This document shows, in pieces, positions 33,601 to 42,015 of a stretch of DNA of 62,536 nt. The translations under genes were made by a program, and so were the position numbers. The notes under the pieces were generated by a model. The model was not told where the DNA came from. It was given only the letters and a program-made list of their open reading frames with translations, and searched no databases. Source of the stretch: Bacillota bacterium (GTDB lineage Bacteria > Bacillota > Clostridia > Christensenellales > Aristaeellaceae); NCBI GenBank assembly GCA_023411375.1, contig JAEYOW010000053.1, positions 1-62,536 on the forward strand, in the 5' to 3' direction. How positions within the stretch are numbered: the first letter of the stretch is position 1; each line of letters starts with the position of its first letter.

Positions 33601-36600
33601 ACATAGGCCTTTACCTGATGTCGCTTCTTTCGGCGGAGCGGTTGCGCATTCTTTCCACCGACGATGCGGTCGAACGCATACATGCGGCCGTGTCAAGCCT
33701 GGAGGTGATGCCCAAATGGGAGGGCCATCTCTACAATTGGTACGATACGCGCACCCTTGCGCCGATGCGCCCGCTGTTTGTATCATCGGTGGACAGCGGT
33801 AACCTGGCCGTATGCCTGCTGGCATGCGCTCAGGGTATCCGTGTGTTGATGCCCGGGCTACCGGTGAAGTATCATGATTTGGCCGCGCGGCTTGACGCGT
33901 TGGTGGACGCGATGCACTTCAGTTCGTTGTTCGACTCCGACGCCGAGCTATTCTATATTGGCGTGCATCCGGATGAAAACGGCGAGAGTCCCTCGCATTA
34001 TGATCTGCTTGCCAGCGAGGCACGGCTGCTGAGCTTTGTAAGCATCATGCTGGGACAGGTTCCCGTCAGGCACTGGTACCGCTTGGGCCGCGCCCGCGCG
34101 CAGACCAGGCGGGGGCAGACGCTTTTGAGCTTCAGCGGTACGATGTTTGAATATATGATGCCGTTGCTGTTTCAGCCGCCCGTGCGCGGAACGCTGCTTT
34201 ACGAGGCGTGCTCAAGCGCTTTGCGTGAGCAGCAGTCCTACCGCCAGCACGGCGTATTCGGCGTCAGCGAAAGCGGCTACTATGCCTTTGATCCCAACCT
34301 TTACTATCAGTATAAGGCTTTTGGCATCCCATCGCTCGCGCTGGACCCGACCAAAAATCAGAACGTCGTCGCGCCCTACGCCTCCCTGTTGTGCATGCCG
34401 CTGGATATAAAGAGCGTGTTCGCCAACCTGCTCAAGCTGCAGTCCCTGGGCATGGAAGGTCCGCTCGGCCTGTTTGAATCGGCGGATTTCGCCCAGGACC
34501 GCATCGGCGACAGGCAGCCGTTCAAGATCGTCCGCAGCCATATGGCGCACCATCAGGGCATGATTCTGTGCGCCATATGCAACGCGCTGTGCGAACACTA
34601 TATCGCGCGCCTTTTCTCCGAGCTTCCGCGCGCGCAGGCCTACCGCCTGCTTTTGGAGGAACGGCCGCAGCGCGGGCACGGCATCATCAAGCGACCGCTG
34701 AAACGAACCGCAAAGGAGCCCGCCATGTCACCGCTTCACGCCGAACGTACCGCCGAGCCGTTGCATTTTCCCGTAGACGCGCACTTGCTGCACGGCGCAG
34801 GCACTACGCTGATGATCGACGCGCAGGGCGGCGGGTATATGAGCCGCAACGGTGTGATGATGACGCGTTTTCTTGAAAGCTGCCAACTTCCATCCGGCCT
34901 GCGGCTTTACCTTCGTGATTCGCAAAGCGGGTCATACTGGAGCGTAACGGATCCCATCCTTTCCCGCGCGGTGACGTTTGAAACTGCGCAGGCCGTTTTT
35001 ACCCATGAACGCTTCCATGTGGAATCCTCGCTACGCGTCTTTGTCAACCCGTTGGACGGCACGGTTCTCCACCACCTGACGTTGCAAAACGCCACCAATG
35101 TGGAACGCATGCTGGAGATATGCAGCTATCTGGAACCCGCCCTTGCCTCCCAGCGCGACGATATGGCGCATCCTGCGTTTCGCAACCTGTTTATCCAAAC
35201 GGAAAAGCTTCAAAAATACGGCGTTTCCGCCACGCGAAGGCCCCGGCGGGAGGAGGACGAGCCAATCGCCCTATGGCATATGCTGTCCACCGACGCAAGC
35301 CTGACGGTATTTCATGTTCAGACCGACCGCACGGCCTTCCTGGGCCGAGGCCGCACCGTATACGCTCCCCGCGCGCTGGAGCTGCCCGTCAGCGCCATGG
35401 CGGACAGTCTGGGCGCGATGGTCGAGCCATGTCTGAGCCTTCGCGGACAATTTGTGCTGCCCGCAAACGGTCAGGCTCAGTTTGTGTTTGCTACGCTGCT
35501 ACCCTCCGTACAGGATACGCCCGCGGCCTTTCATGAGCGCTATGCCCAGCCGGAAAGCGCCCTGCGCTGCTATGAACCCGCGCTTACCCAGGGCCTCGTC
35601 ACTGCGCGCTACCTGGGCCTGACCCCCTCTATGCAAGCGGCGGTTTCCCGCTTGTGCGGGTTGATGTGCTATACCGGCCAGCCCTCTCAATTCCGCTACG
35701 CCTCCCAGAATGCGCTACCGCTTCGCGAACTTTGGGGGCTGGGCATCAGCGGGGACTTGCCCATATTGCTGATTGAGTGCGGGGATATCAAGGATTTGGC
35801 CATCGTCAAGCTGTTGCTAAAGGCGCACGCCTACTACCGCATGGGCGGCCTGTGGCTTGACCTTGTTATGCTGTGCGAACAGCCCGCGGGCTATGATCAC
35901 CCCTTGCACGACGCGCTGAACGAGCTTGCCCAGTCCAGCCACAGCCACGAACTGATCGGCAAGGAGGGCGGCATTCACCTCTTTGACCGCGAGAACCTGT
36001 CCCTGGAGCTTTTTAGCCTGCTTCGCGCCGCCGCGCGCGCTGTATTCGTCACGGGGCAGGGTTCCCTTTCCGAGCAGTTGAAGACGATTGGCTCATCCGT
36101 CAAATCCCGGCCCGCGTATGCGTGCAAGCCGTCCGCGGCATGGAAAATCGCCCTGCCCGCCATCGACGACCTGTTATACGATAACGGCTACGGCGGCTTT
36201 TCTAAGGCTGACGGAAATTATGTGATTACGCTGCCGCCGGGCAGGCAGACGCCCGCCCCATGGTGCAATCCCTTATGTTCCGAAACCTTCGGCACGCTGG
36301 CAGGCGAGAGCGGGCTCATCTTCACCTACGCGGGCAACAGCCATTCCGGCCGCTTGACTCGCTGGCCTAACGACAGCGTGTCTCCGCGCAGCGACGAGTG
36401 CTTCTTCCTGCGGGACGGTGCAAACAAGCTGCTCTGGTCTGTCACGCGCTATCCGCTGGGGCATGGGCTGCCCGCGCGCGTGACCCACGCGCCCGGTGAG
36501 ACGGTCTACGAAACCTCCGGTTACGGTATTTACTGCCGTCTGCACTGCTTTACAGATGAGGACGCCGATGTCGGCGTGCGCGTGCTACACCTCAAAAACG

Positions 36601-38495
36601 AGGATAAGATGGACCGCATTCTGACTTTCTTCCACACATGTGCCTTCTCCATCGGCAATCACCCTACCGGGTGGCAGCTGACGAGCACACACCGCATGGA
36701 TGGCGCGATTTACGTGGAAAACCCGCAGATGGAAGGCGTTGCCTGCCTATGCGGCATAGACCCCGAGGCGACGCTTAGCACCACCATGAGCGCGGGCGCG
36801 TTCGACGGCCTGTGGAGCATCGCGCCCGTCGCCCTGACCAGCGCGGACGCGCTGCCCAGCGATTCCGGCAACGTGGCGGTGCTTTGCTTTACCGTGCAGC
36901 TAAAGCCCGGCGAAACCAAAACGCTGACCACGGCGTTAGGCTTTGCGCCCACAAGAGAGGTTTTGGAGCGGGTGCTCGCCACCCTTCGCGCGGACGGGGC
37001 AACTTTACGGCTGCACCACGTCAAGCAGCTTTGGGAGCACCGCCTGGGCGGCCTGCGCTTTGACCTGCCGGACACCGCGCTTTCGCTGATGCTAAACCGC
37101 TGGCTGCCCTATCAGGTACGCGCGGCGCGGCTGTGGATGCGCGCGGGTTTCTATCAGGCTGGAGGCGCTTTCGGCTTCCGTGACCAGCTACAAGACATGC
37201 TTTCGCTGGTGCATACCGCTCCGGACACAGTTCGCGCATACCTACTTACCTGCGCCGCGCACCAGTTTGAGGAAGGCGACGTTCAGCACTGGTGGCACCC
37301 GCCGCGTTACGGCGTGCGCACGCGTATCAGCGACGATCTGCTTTTCATGCCCTTTGTAGGCGCAGTCTACGTACAGGTGACGGGCGATACCAGCGTGCTG
37401 AACGAGCCTGTGAGCTACATAAGCGACAAACCTCTTGCTGAGGATGAGCACGAGCGCTTAAGCACTCCCGAGGTCTCCCCCATTCAGGAGCCGTTCTGGC
37501 AGCATTGTGTGCGCGCCATCGACCGCGTTGCCGTCGGCGCGCACGGTCTTCCACTGATGGGTGGCGGCGACTGGAACGACGGCATGAACCGCGTCGGCGG
37601 TCAAAATGGCGAAAGCGTATGGCTGGGCATGTTCCTGTGCGAAACACTGCGCCGCTTTGCTCCACTTTGCGAGCCCGTTACCGCCCGGCGTTTCAGCGAT
37701 CGACGGCTGAATGTTCTGCAAATGCTGGACCGTTATGCCTGGGATGGCTCTTGGTATCTGCGCGGCTGGTACGACGGCGGCGAAAAGCTTGGTTCGTCCA
37801 GCTCGGCGGAATGCCGCATCGATATCCTGCCGCAAAGCTGGGCCGTGTTATCCGGCGTATCGAGGGACCGGTGCGCCGTGGCGCTGGACCATGCGTGGCG
37901 CATGCTGTACGAGCGCGACATCGGCATTCTGAAACTGTTTGCCCCGCCCTTTGACGGCGAGGAAAAGCCCGGCTATATCGCCGGTTATCTGCCTGGTATC
38001 CGCGAAAACGGCGGACAATACACCCATTCCGTGCCCTGGGCCATTTCAGCGCTACACCAGATTGGACGGGACGACAGCGCCTGGGAGCTGGTAGGCGCGA
38101 TGCTGCCCATCAACCATGCGGCCACCAAGCAGCTTGCCAACCGTTACCGTGTGGAACCGTATGTGCTTGCCGCCGACATCTACTCAAACCCGCAGCAACG
38201 CGGGCGAGGCGGATGGACCTGGTATACCGGCAGCGCAAGCTGGTTCCAGTACGTGGTGCTGGAGCAGCTGTTCGGCTTTCAGAAGGTGGGAAACACGCTG
38301 CGCTTCCGGCCTGTGGTGCCGGCAGGCTGGGAGGGCTTTCGCATCTCCTACCGCTACGGAACGTCCACCTACCATCTGCACGCCAGCAGGGATTGCCCCT
38401 TTCCTGTGGCGGACGGCGAACAGCTGCGCGAGGGCAAGTTGATTCTGATTGACGACGGACGGATTCACGAGGCTACTTTCCCCATTCGGGGGTAG
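30663..38495 (+). CDS. ndvB: Cyclic beta-1,2-glucan synthase (NdvB/ChvB-like)
   Basis: 2610 residues, the largest gene here. The start at MQWIISVVGLV is set by GGAGG; 55 codons upstream are non-coding and overlap the permease relic. The layout follows NdvB: an N-terminal membrane helix, membrane helices at about 393-435, a GT84 glycosyltransferase domain with TLDSDTILPPG (about 590) and the RWTRGDWQ motif (about 737), and more helices at about 776-918. Next come a glycoamylase-like domain (GVSESGYYAFDPNLYYQYKA, then HMAHHQGM at about 1293), beta-sandwich GH94-type modules, and the C-terminal GH94 phosphorylase catalytic domain (GGGDWNDGMN, about 2300; PGIRENGGQYTH). It polymerises UDP-glucose to cyclic beta-1,2-glucan and trims it by phosphorolysis. 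Confidence 0.93.
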   Translation: MQWIISVVGLVILFILAWGAHRPSVPSYRDAPLEDELLPHLSTLAARTESRGTARIRMPRHMLRTLEKTIGFLNRLPSGELLPAARWLSDNGRFLQEETAALKIALQGAPRLPREQNGDARVSDFARELLGHTSGDLRSPRLLAAVEAWQKVAPFSVNEIDCLPLALKAALLNIVGEMARLCAREQQAQLAAEQVSRLLRHKRERAAMRLFARHEHSPAFLERMLAELRAHEDATRAVWLDRYFNEHDLSAEKLARSEHDHQTENCLWVSNAVTSLRTVGRMPWHRLLEEISPVHAALSTDETYPDMDMESRAYYRGRVALFSRLSKKPELSVCAGALALCRSVEPESIRAHVGYYLLDGGQSTLLGYLQALGFGGRLRAFAGEHACGLFRAGSWLAFALLLALAFRLSVHPVFWLPFAVVFLHALQQLALWLCRRRLRPRLVPRMQVEKLDKSSQTLVVCPTMLLNPEHALAMVKHLSVLHQANPDPRLHFMLLGDFQDSLTGTLSGDEEIVSTAAAAIRALCEDTGHTFLYMQRERVFNARDHLHMSRERKRGSLESLLRLVDGRAVEESFTHTSIPPDALHGQYRYVITLDSDTILPPGSALRMVGAMLHPLQKRQESDGEMRGISILQPRMEVAAHTVGSQLSLLLGGRGGTDPYNALIADFFQDGCRKGSFVGKGIIDPAGFLNATEGRMIPGSVLSHDLLEGELAGCAVASDITLYDGHPKNLKGFCYRLHRWTRGDWQLLPYVLPVFPAANRAPNAGLSATGKHKIWQNLFRSLVQPMRLILLAYAVGAGRPWLFLLALLLCELPAVMPPSGPALLSLLCRVAVLPCEAGMQADAIARTLYRLFVSRRNLLQWTTAAQLSKPGAKPPMLFFYLSMGAGAAMAGLSFIPGASMAAGFAAAVWWAGFPFALPFLEQPYQRPQRVTGYMREVLGRLAANTNLFFETSITEDDNALPPDNVQIEPNKGISHRTSPTNIGLYLMSLLSAERLRILSTDDAVERIHAAVSSLEVMPKWEGHLYNWYDTRTLAPMRPLFVSSVDSGNLAVCLLACAQGIRVLMPGLPVKYHDLAARLDALVDAMHFSSLFDSDAELFYIGVHPDENGESPSHYDLLASEARLLSFVSIMLGQVPVRHWYRLGRARAQTRRGQTLLSFSGTMFEYMMPLLFQPPVRGTLLYEACSSALREQQSYRQHGVFGVSESGYYAFDPNLYYQYKAFGIPSLALDPTKNQNVVAPYASLLCMPLDIKSVFANLLKLQSLGMEGPLGLFESADFAQDRIGDRQPFKIVRSHMAHHQGMILCAICNALCEHYIARLFSELPRAQAYRLLLEERPQRGHGIIKRPLKRTAKEPAMSPLHAERTAEPLHFPVDAHLLHGAGTTLMIDAQGGGYMSRNGVMMTRFLESCQLPSGLRLYLRDSQSGSYWSVTDPILSRAVTFETAQAVFTHERFHVESSLRVFVNPLDGTVLHHLTLQNATNVERMLEICSYLEPALASQRDDMAHPAFRNLFIQTEKLQKYGVSATRRPRREEDEPIALWHMLSTDASLTVFHVQTDRTAFLGRGRTVYAPRALELPVSAMADSLGAMVEPCLSLRGQFVLPANGQAQFVFATLLPSVQDTPAAFHERYAQPESALRCYEPALTQGLVTARYLGLTPSMQAAVSRLCGLMCYTGQPSQFRYASQNALPLRELWGLGISGDLPILLIECGDIKDLAIVKLLLKAHAYYRMGGLWLDLVMLCEQPAGYDHPLHDALNELAQSSHSHELIGKEGGIHLFDRENLSLELFSLLRAAARAVFVTGQGSLSEQLKTIGSSVKSRPAYACKPSAAWKIALPAIDDLLYDNGYGGFSKADGNYVITLPPGRQTPAPWCNPLCSETFGTLAGESGLIFTYAGNSHSGRLTRWPNDSVSPRSDECFFLRDGANKLLWSVTRYPLGHGLPARVTHAPGETVYETSGYGIYCRLHCFTDEDADVGVRVLHLKNEDKMDRILTFFHTCAFSIGNHPTGWQLTSTHRMDGAIYVENPQMEGVACLCGIDPEATLSTTMSAGAFDGLWSIAPVALTSADALPSDSGNVAVLCFTVQLKPGETKTLTTALGFAPTREVLERVLATLRADGATLRLHHVKQLWEHRLGGLRFDLPDTALSLMLNRWLPYQVRAARLWMRAGFYQAGGAFGFRDQLQDMLSLVHTAPDTVRAYLLTCAAHQFEEGDVQHWWHPPRYGVRTRISDDLLFMPFVGAVYVQVTGDTSVLNEPVSYISDKPLAEDEHERLSTPEVSPIQEPFWQHCVRAIDRVAVGAHGLPLMGGGDWNDGMNRVGGQNGESVWLGMFLCETLRRFAPLCEPVTARRFSDRRLNVLQMLDRYAWDGSWYLRGWYDGGEKLGSSSSAECRIDILPQSWAVLSGVSRDRCAVALDHAWRMLYERDIGILKLFAPPFDGEEKPGYIAGYLPGIRENGGQYTHSVPWAISALHQIGRDDSAWELVGAMLPINHAATKQLANRYRVEPYVLAADIYSNPQQRGRGGWTWYTGSASWFQYVVLEQLFGFQKVGNTLRFRPVVPAGWEGFRISYRYGTSTYHLHASRDCPFPVADGEQLREGKLILIDDGRIHEATFPIRG

Positions 38496-38505
38496 GGAGG
38501 GCGGC

Positions 38506-38556
38506 AAAACCAGGGAAGTGGGACGATTCGCGTCCTCTGTCCCTGGTTTTTGTTTG
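38506..38556 (+). terminator. Rho-independent terminator of the glucan synthase gene
   Basis: AAAACCAGGGA and TCCCTGGTTTT form the outer stem, with GGACG/CGTCC inside, followed by TTTTTGTTTG. It stands 10 bases after the stop. The following stretch up to 38733, between converging genes, shows no gene. Confidence 0.85.
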
Positions 38557-38733
38557 CTGCGTTTTGGTTTTACATTCCCACAACAACTACGCATTAACGC
38601 ATAAACTTATAACACCTTAAATGCGCCAACAATCCACAACGGAGCCCGTTCACACAAGGCGCAGGCCCACTGCCCGCGCCCCGCGTTATTCACTTTCTGA
38701 TATCTTCGCTTTCAGCGCGCCTGCTCCGTCCGC

Positions 38734-40959
38734 TTACCCATGCGTCACCACGGTATAGGGCTTTTGGCTGTCGGTTACAACTTCCGCCCTGCCGCCCCTC
38801 ATGGTTACCTCAAAGCTCGCAGCCAGCCTGCCGTCTGTGCCGTAAACCTTGCATGCGGCGGCCAGGCCCTCGTCAAGCCCGTATACATGCAGCTCCACGC
38901 CGTCGGTATAATCATAATCCGGCCTGTCGTCTCGTGCGCCCATGGCAATTACGCAGCCCTGGCGCGCCATCAGCGGCAGGCTCAAAAAATCATGCTTTTC
39001 CTTCTGCCAGGAACCGCCATGCACGGTCTTCTCGTTTAGAATATTCGTCCATTTCCCGTGGGGCAGGTAGTACTGCACGTCCCCCGCTTCGGTAAACACC
39101 GGCGCTGCCAGCAATGCCCCGCCCAGCATATATTGGCGGTCGGTGGTATCGCACGCGGGATCGTCGGGAAACTCAAGAATCATCGGTCGCATCATAGGCG
39201 TCCCGTGCTCATGCGCCTCCACCGCCGCCGCGTAGAGATAGGGCATCAGCTTGCACTTGAGCTTCACAAATTTGCGAAGCACGTCTGAGGCCTCCTCGTC
39301 AAACAGCCACGGCACGCGGTAGCTGGTGGAGCCGTGCAGACGGCTGTGGCTGGACAGAAGCCCGAACGCCACCCAACGCTTGTATACGTCGGCGGGAGCA
39401 GTCTGCTCAAAGCCCGAAATATCATGGCTCCAGAAGCCAAAACCGCTGTGCCCCATACCAAGGCCCGCCCGCAGGGTTTCCGCCATAGAGATATACATGG
39501 CGCTGTTATCGCCGCCCCAGTGCACGGGAAACTGCTGGCCGCCTGCCGTCGCGCTGCGTGCAAACACCATAGCGTCGCCCTCGCCGCGCCTTTCCCGGAT
39601 CGTCTCAAACACCATCCGGTTGTACAGGAAGGTATAATAATTGTGCATGTACAGCGCGTCGGAGCCATCAAAATACGCGATATCGCGAACCGGGATACGC
39701 TCGCCAAAGTCCGTCTTAAAGCAGTCCACACCCATCTCCATCAGCTTTTTCAGGTGCCCACAGTACCATTGGCGCGCGGCGGGGTTTGTTACGTCCACTA
39801 TACCCATACCCGCCTGCCACATATCGGTCTGCCAAATGTCGCCGTTCGTTTTTTTGAGCAGATACCCGTTTTTAGCGCCTTCGTCAAACAGCGGCGACGC
39901 CTGGGCAATGTAGGGGTTAATCCAGCAGCAGATTTTAAGCCCGCGCTTCCTGTAGCGGCTCAACATGCCCTCCGGGTCGGGAAATGTTTCGCCGTCCCAC
40001 TCAAAATCGCACCAGTTATGTCCTCGCATCCAGTAACAGTCAAAATGGAAAACACTCAGGGGAATATCGCGCTCCGCCATTCCGTCGATCATGGACGAAG
40101 TCGTTTTTTCATCGTAATCAGTAGTGAAGCTGGTGGAGAGCCACAGGCCGAAGCTCCACGCGGGAGGCAGCGCCGGGCGGCCCGTCAGGGCGGTATACCG
40201 CTCCAGCGTACCCTTGGGCGTGCCGCCATAAATCACGTCGTACACAAGCGTTTCGCCCTCAACGGAAAACTGTACGCGCTCTACCTTTTCGCTGGCAACC
40301 TCAAAACTAACGTCCGAGGTGTTTTCCACAAACACGCCATAGCCGCGGTTGGTCATGTAAAACGGGATGTTTTTGTATGCCAGCTCGCTGGCCGTTCCGC
40401 CGTCGGCGTTCCACATATCGATGCTTTGTCCGTTTTTCACATACGCGCCAAAGCGCTCGCCAAGGCCGTAGACGCACTCGCCAACATCCAGCATCAACGA
40501 ATCGCTCATGTAGGTTTCCCGTGTGTTGCGGTCCCAGGCGTGGCCCATGCCGTGATAGCCGCTGTAGGTAAGCAGCCTGTTCCCGCCGTAGAAAGCCACC
40601 TGCCACTCTCCGCCCTCCGGCTTTTGCACCACGGCCTTCAGCGCGCCGCTTTGGAAGCTCACAGAGCGCTCGTCCTCGGCCATAACAGGCGCTACGGACT
40701 CCGTATAGGTCTCAAACCTGGGCAGGCGATCCTTCCTGCCCTTAAAATGCGTCACCCTGACGCGAATGATGTTTTCCCGCGGAGCGGAAAAGGTAATTTC
40801 CATGTTTGCCCCGTTGAGGATATCTCCCCTGCCGTTGATGGGGTGGCAGGCGGAAAGCACGCGCAGCGCGTTATCCTCCCGCTCGGTACGAATCCACTGC
40901 CGGGCATAATTCATAATAAAGTTCTCACGTGTAATCCAGTAACCATGGGTAAATTTCAT
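38734..40959 (-). CDS. yicI: GH31 alpha-xylosidase (YicI-like)
   Basis: 741 residues, close in length and motifs to E. coli YicI (772). The catalytic nucleophile is Asp417 in CFKTDFGERIP and the acid/base Asp484 in HWGGDN. Other GH31 blocks include FHFDCYWMRGHNWCDFEWD and GFWSHDISGFE. It would release alpha-linked xylose from xyloglucan-type oligosaccharides such as isoprimeverose. No signal peptide is visible, so it acts in the cytoplasm. It follows the sugar isomerase gene by 18 bases in one operon. A ribosome site GGAAGG lies 10 nt upstream of the ATG. Confidence 0.92.
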   Translation of the reverse strand: MKFTHGYWITRENFIMNYARQWIRTEREDNALRVLSACHPINGRGDILNGANMEITFSAPRENIIRVRVTHFKGRKDRLPRFETYTESVAPVMAEDERSVSFQSGALKAVVQKPEGGEWQVAFYGGNRLLTYSGYHGMGHAWDRNTRETYMSDSLMLDVGECVYGLGERFGAYVKNGQSIDMWNADGGTASELAYKNIPFYMTNRGYGVFVENTSDVSFEVASEKVERVQFSVEGETLVYDVIYGGTPKGTLERYTALTGRPALPPAWSFGLWLSTSFTTDYDEKTTSSMIDGMAERDIPLSVFHFDCYWMRGHNWCDFEWDGETFPDPEGMLSRYRKRGLKICCWINPYIAQASPLFDEGAKNGYLLKKTNGDIWQTDMWQAGMGIVDVTNPAARQWYCGHLKKLMEMGVDCFKTDFGERIPVRDIAYFDGSDALYMHNYYTFLYNRMVFETIRERRGEGDAMVFARSATAGGQQFPVHWGGDNSAMYISMAETLRAGLGMGHSGFGFWSHDISGFEQTAPADVYKRWVAFGLLSSHSRLHGSTSYRVPWLFDEEASDVLRKFVKLKCKLMPYLYAAAVEAHEHGTPMMRPMILEFPDDPACDTTDRQYMLGGALLAAPVFTEAGDVQYYLPHGKWTNILNEKTVHGGSWQKEKHDFLSLPLMARQGCVIAMGARDDRPDYDYTDGVELHVYGLDEGLAAACKVYGTDGRLAASFEVTMRGGRAEVVTDSQKPYTVVTHG

Positions 40960-40977
40960 CGCCGCACAACCTTCCGC

Positions 40978-41781
40978 TCAAATATTCATGCTCAGCCAGT
41001 CCGCGGATGCGGCCATGGCCTCGTACTGACGGTTTGAATCAAAATGCTCTATGGTCAGCCCGCCATGATAGCCGCCTTTTGCGAGCATTTTGAGCAATTC
41101 AGCAATGGGAATCATACCCTCCCCCACCGCGCACGGATACAGCAGTTCTCCGCCCGGAGTTTGCACGCCCGCTTCTCCGGCGACGGAGCGCCGGGCACGA
41201 TCCTTGCAATGGGCCATGCGCACAAAGGGCAGAAGCTGCGTAAGCGCTTCCCGCGCGTCTTGTCCAAAATACGCAAAATTGCCGGTGTCAAACGTTACGC
41301 CAAGTCCCTCCACGCGCTTTAGAAACCAGCAAAGCTCCTGCCAGGTGCCGTAAGGCGCGCGGTTGTCGTCATAATCCTCCAGGGAGCATTGCACATGAAA
41401 ACCAGCCGCCACATGTGCAAGGGGACGCAGGTGTTCCGCAATCCGTTCCATAATCTCCCCGCGTTCTTCACCCGGCTGTGCATAACCGGGAATCAGCAGC
41501 ACATGCCGTATGTCCCGTTGGGCGGCAAAACGGATCAGCGCCTCGGCCTCATCCATGCCTTGATCATGGGCCAGATCAAAGCGTCCATCCACGCAGCCTA
41601 TATACAACCCTGTTTTTTGGAGCATATCCTCCACACGGTGTTCATTTTGCATTAAAAACGCGCCATCAATATCCACATAGCGGATATTGTGCGCAGACGC
41701 ATGCTCCAGCACCCGCTGAAGCGGCAGGTTTTTCTGCCTCGCAGCCTCTACCAAATGGTCAAAAAAAATGCCCAGCTCCAT
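40978..41781 (-). CDS. Sugar phosphate isomerase/epimerase family protein
   Basis: 267 residues with the AP-endonuclease-2 TIM-barrel fold: IRYVDIDGAFL, FHVQCSLEDYDDN, LGVTFDTGNFAYFG, RMAHCKDR and GLTIEHFDS, placing the expected Glu/Asp/His metal ligands on successive strands. The family includes xylose isomerase-like, IolE and hydroxypyruvate isomerase enzymes. As first gene of the operon with the alpha-xylosidase, it probably handles a liberated or modified sugar. The exact reaction is unknown. Confidence 0.8.
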   Translation of the reverse strand: MELGIFFDHLVEAARQKNLPLQRVLEHASAHNIRYVDIDGAFLMQNEHRVEDMLQKTGLYIGCVDGRFDLAHDQGMDEAEALIRFAAQRDIRHVLLIPGYAQPGEERGEIMERIAEHLRPLAHVAAGFHVQCSLEDYDDNRAPYGTWQELCWFLKRVEGLGVTFDTGNFAYFGQDAREALTQLLPFVRMAHCKDRARRSVAGEAGVQTPGGELLYPCAVGEGMIPIAELLKMLAKGGYHGGLTIEHFDSNRQYEAMAASADWLSMNI

Positions 41782-41865
41782 TTTCAGCCTCCCAAATGTT
41801 ATGTTATACCGGGCAAAATATCAACAGATCAAATTAAGCGTTTAACTTTCCAACAATCCAATAAA

Positions 41866-41894
41866 AGTATAAAATACCCGGATGAAATTGTCAA
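41866..41894 (-). promoter_or_regulatory. Sigma-A promoter of the isomerase-alpha-xylosidase operon
   Basis: Minus strand TTGACA (41889-41894), 17 bases, TATACT (41866-41871). Confidence 0.8.
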
Positions 41895-41907
41895 CTGTTT
41901 ATGTCCA

Positions 41908-41917
41908 AAAACGTTTT
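41908..41917. promoter_or_regulatory. AAAACGTTTT palindrome, CRE/LacI-type operator candidate
   Basis: The CG-centred palindrome, in the wider minus-strand context CGAAAACGTTTTTGG, resembles CcpA/LacI-family operators. It lies 14 bases upstream of the -35 box, compatible with catabolite control or a LacI-type regulator. Confidence 0.4.
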
Positions 41918-41956
41918 CGTAACTTTTGATAAAAGATTCAGGCTCAGCCTGTGATA

Positions 41957-42004
41957 CAACGCGCGGGCCGCTGGCGAACATTCCTCCGCCAGCAGCCCGC
42001 GTTT
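41957..42004 (-). terminator. Hairpin behind the uxuB-like gene
   Basis: An imperfect stem pairs GCGGGCcGCTGGCG with CGCCAGCaGCCCGC around ACATTCCTC-type loop sequence, immediately after the uxuB stop. T residues follow on the plus strand only. Confidence 0.5.
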
Positions 42005-42015
42005 TAACCGCCTAT

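Noticed and set aside
39334..41037. A 567-codon plus-strand frame opposite the GH31 gene
   Set aside because: Antisense of an intact alpha-xylosidase with both catalytic aspartates; composition and lack of motifs mark it as a shadow.
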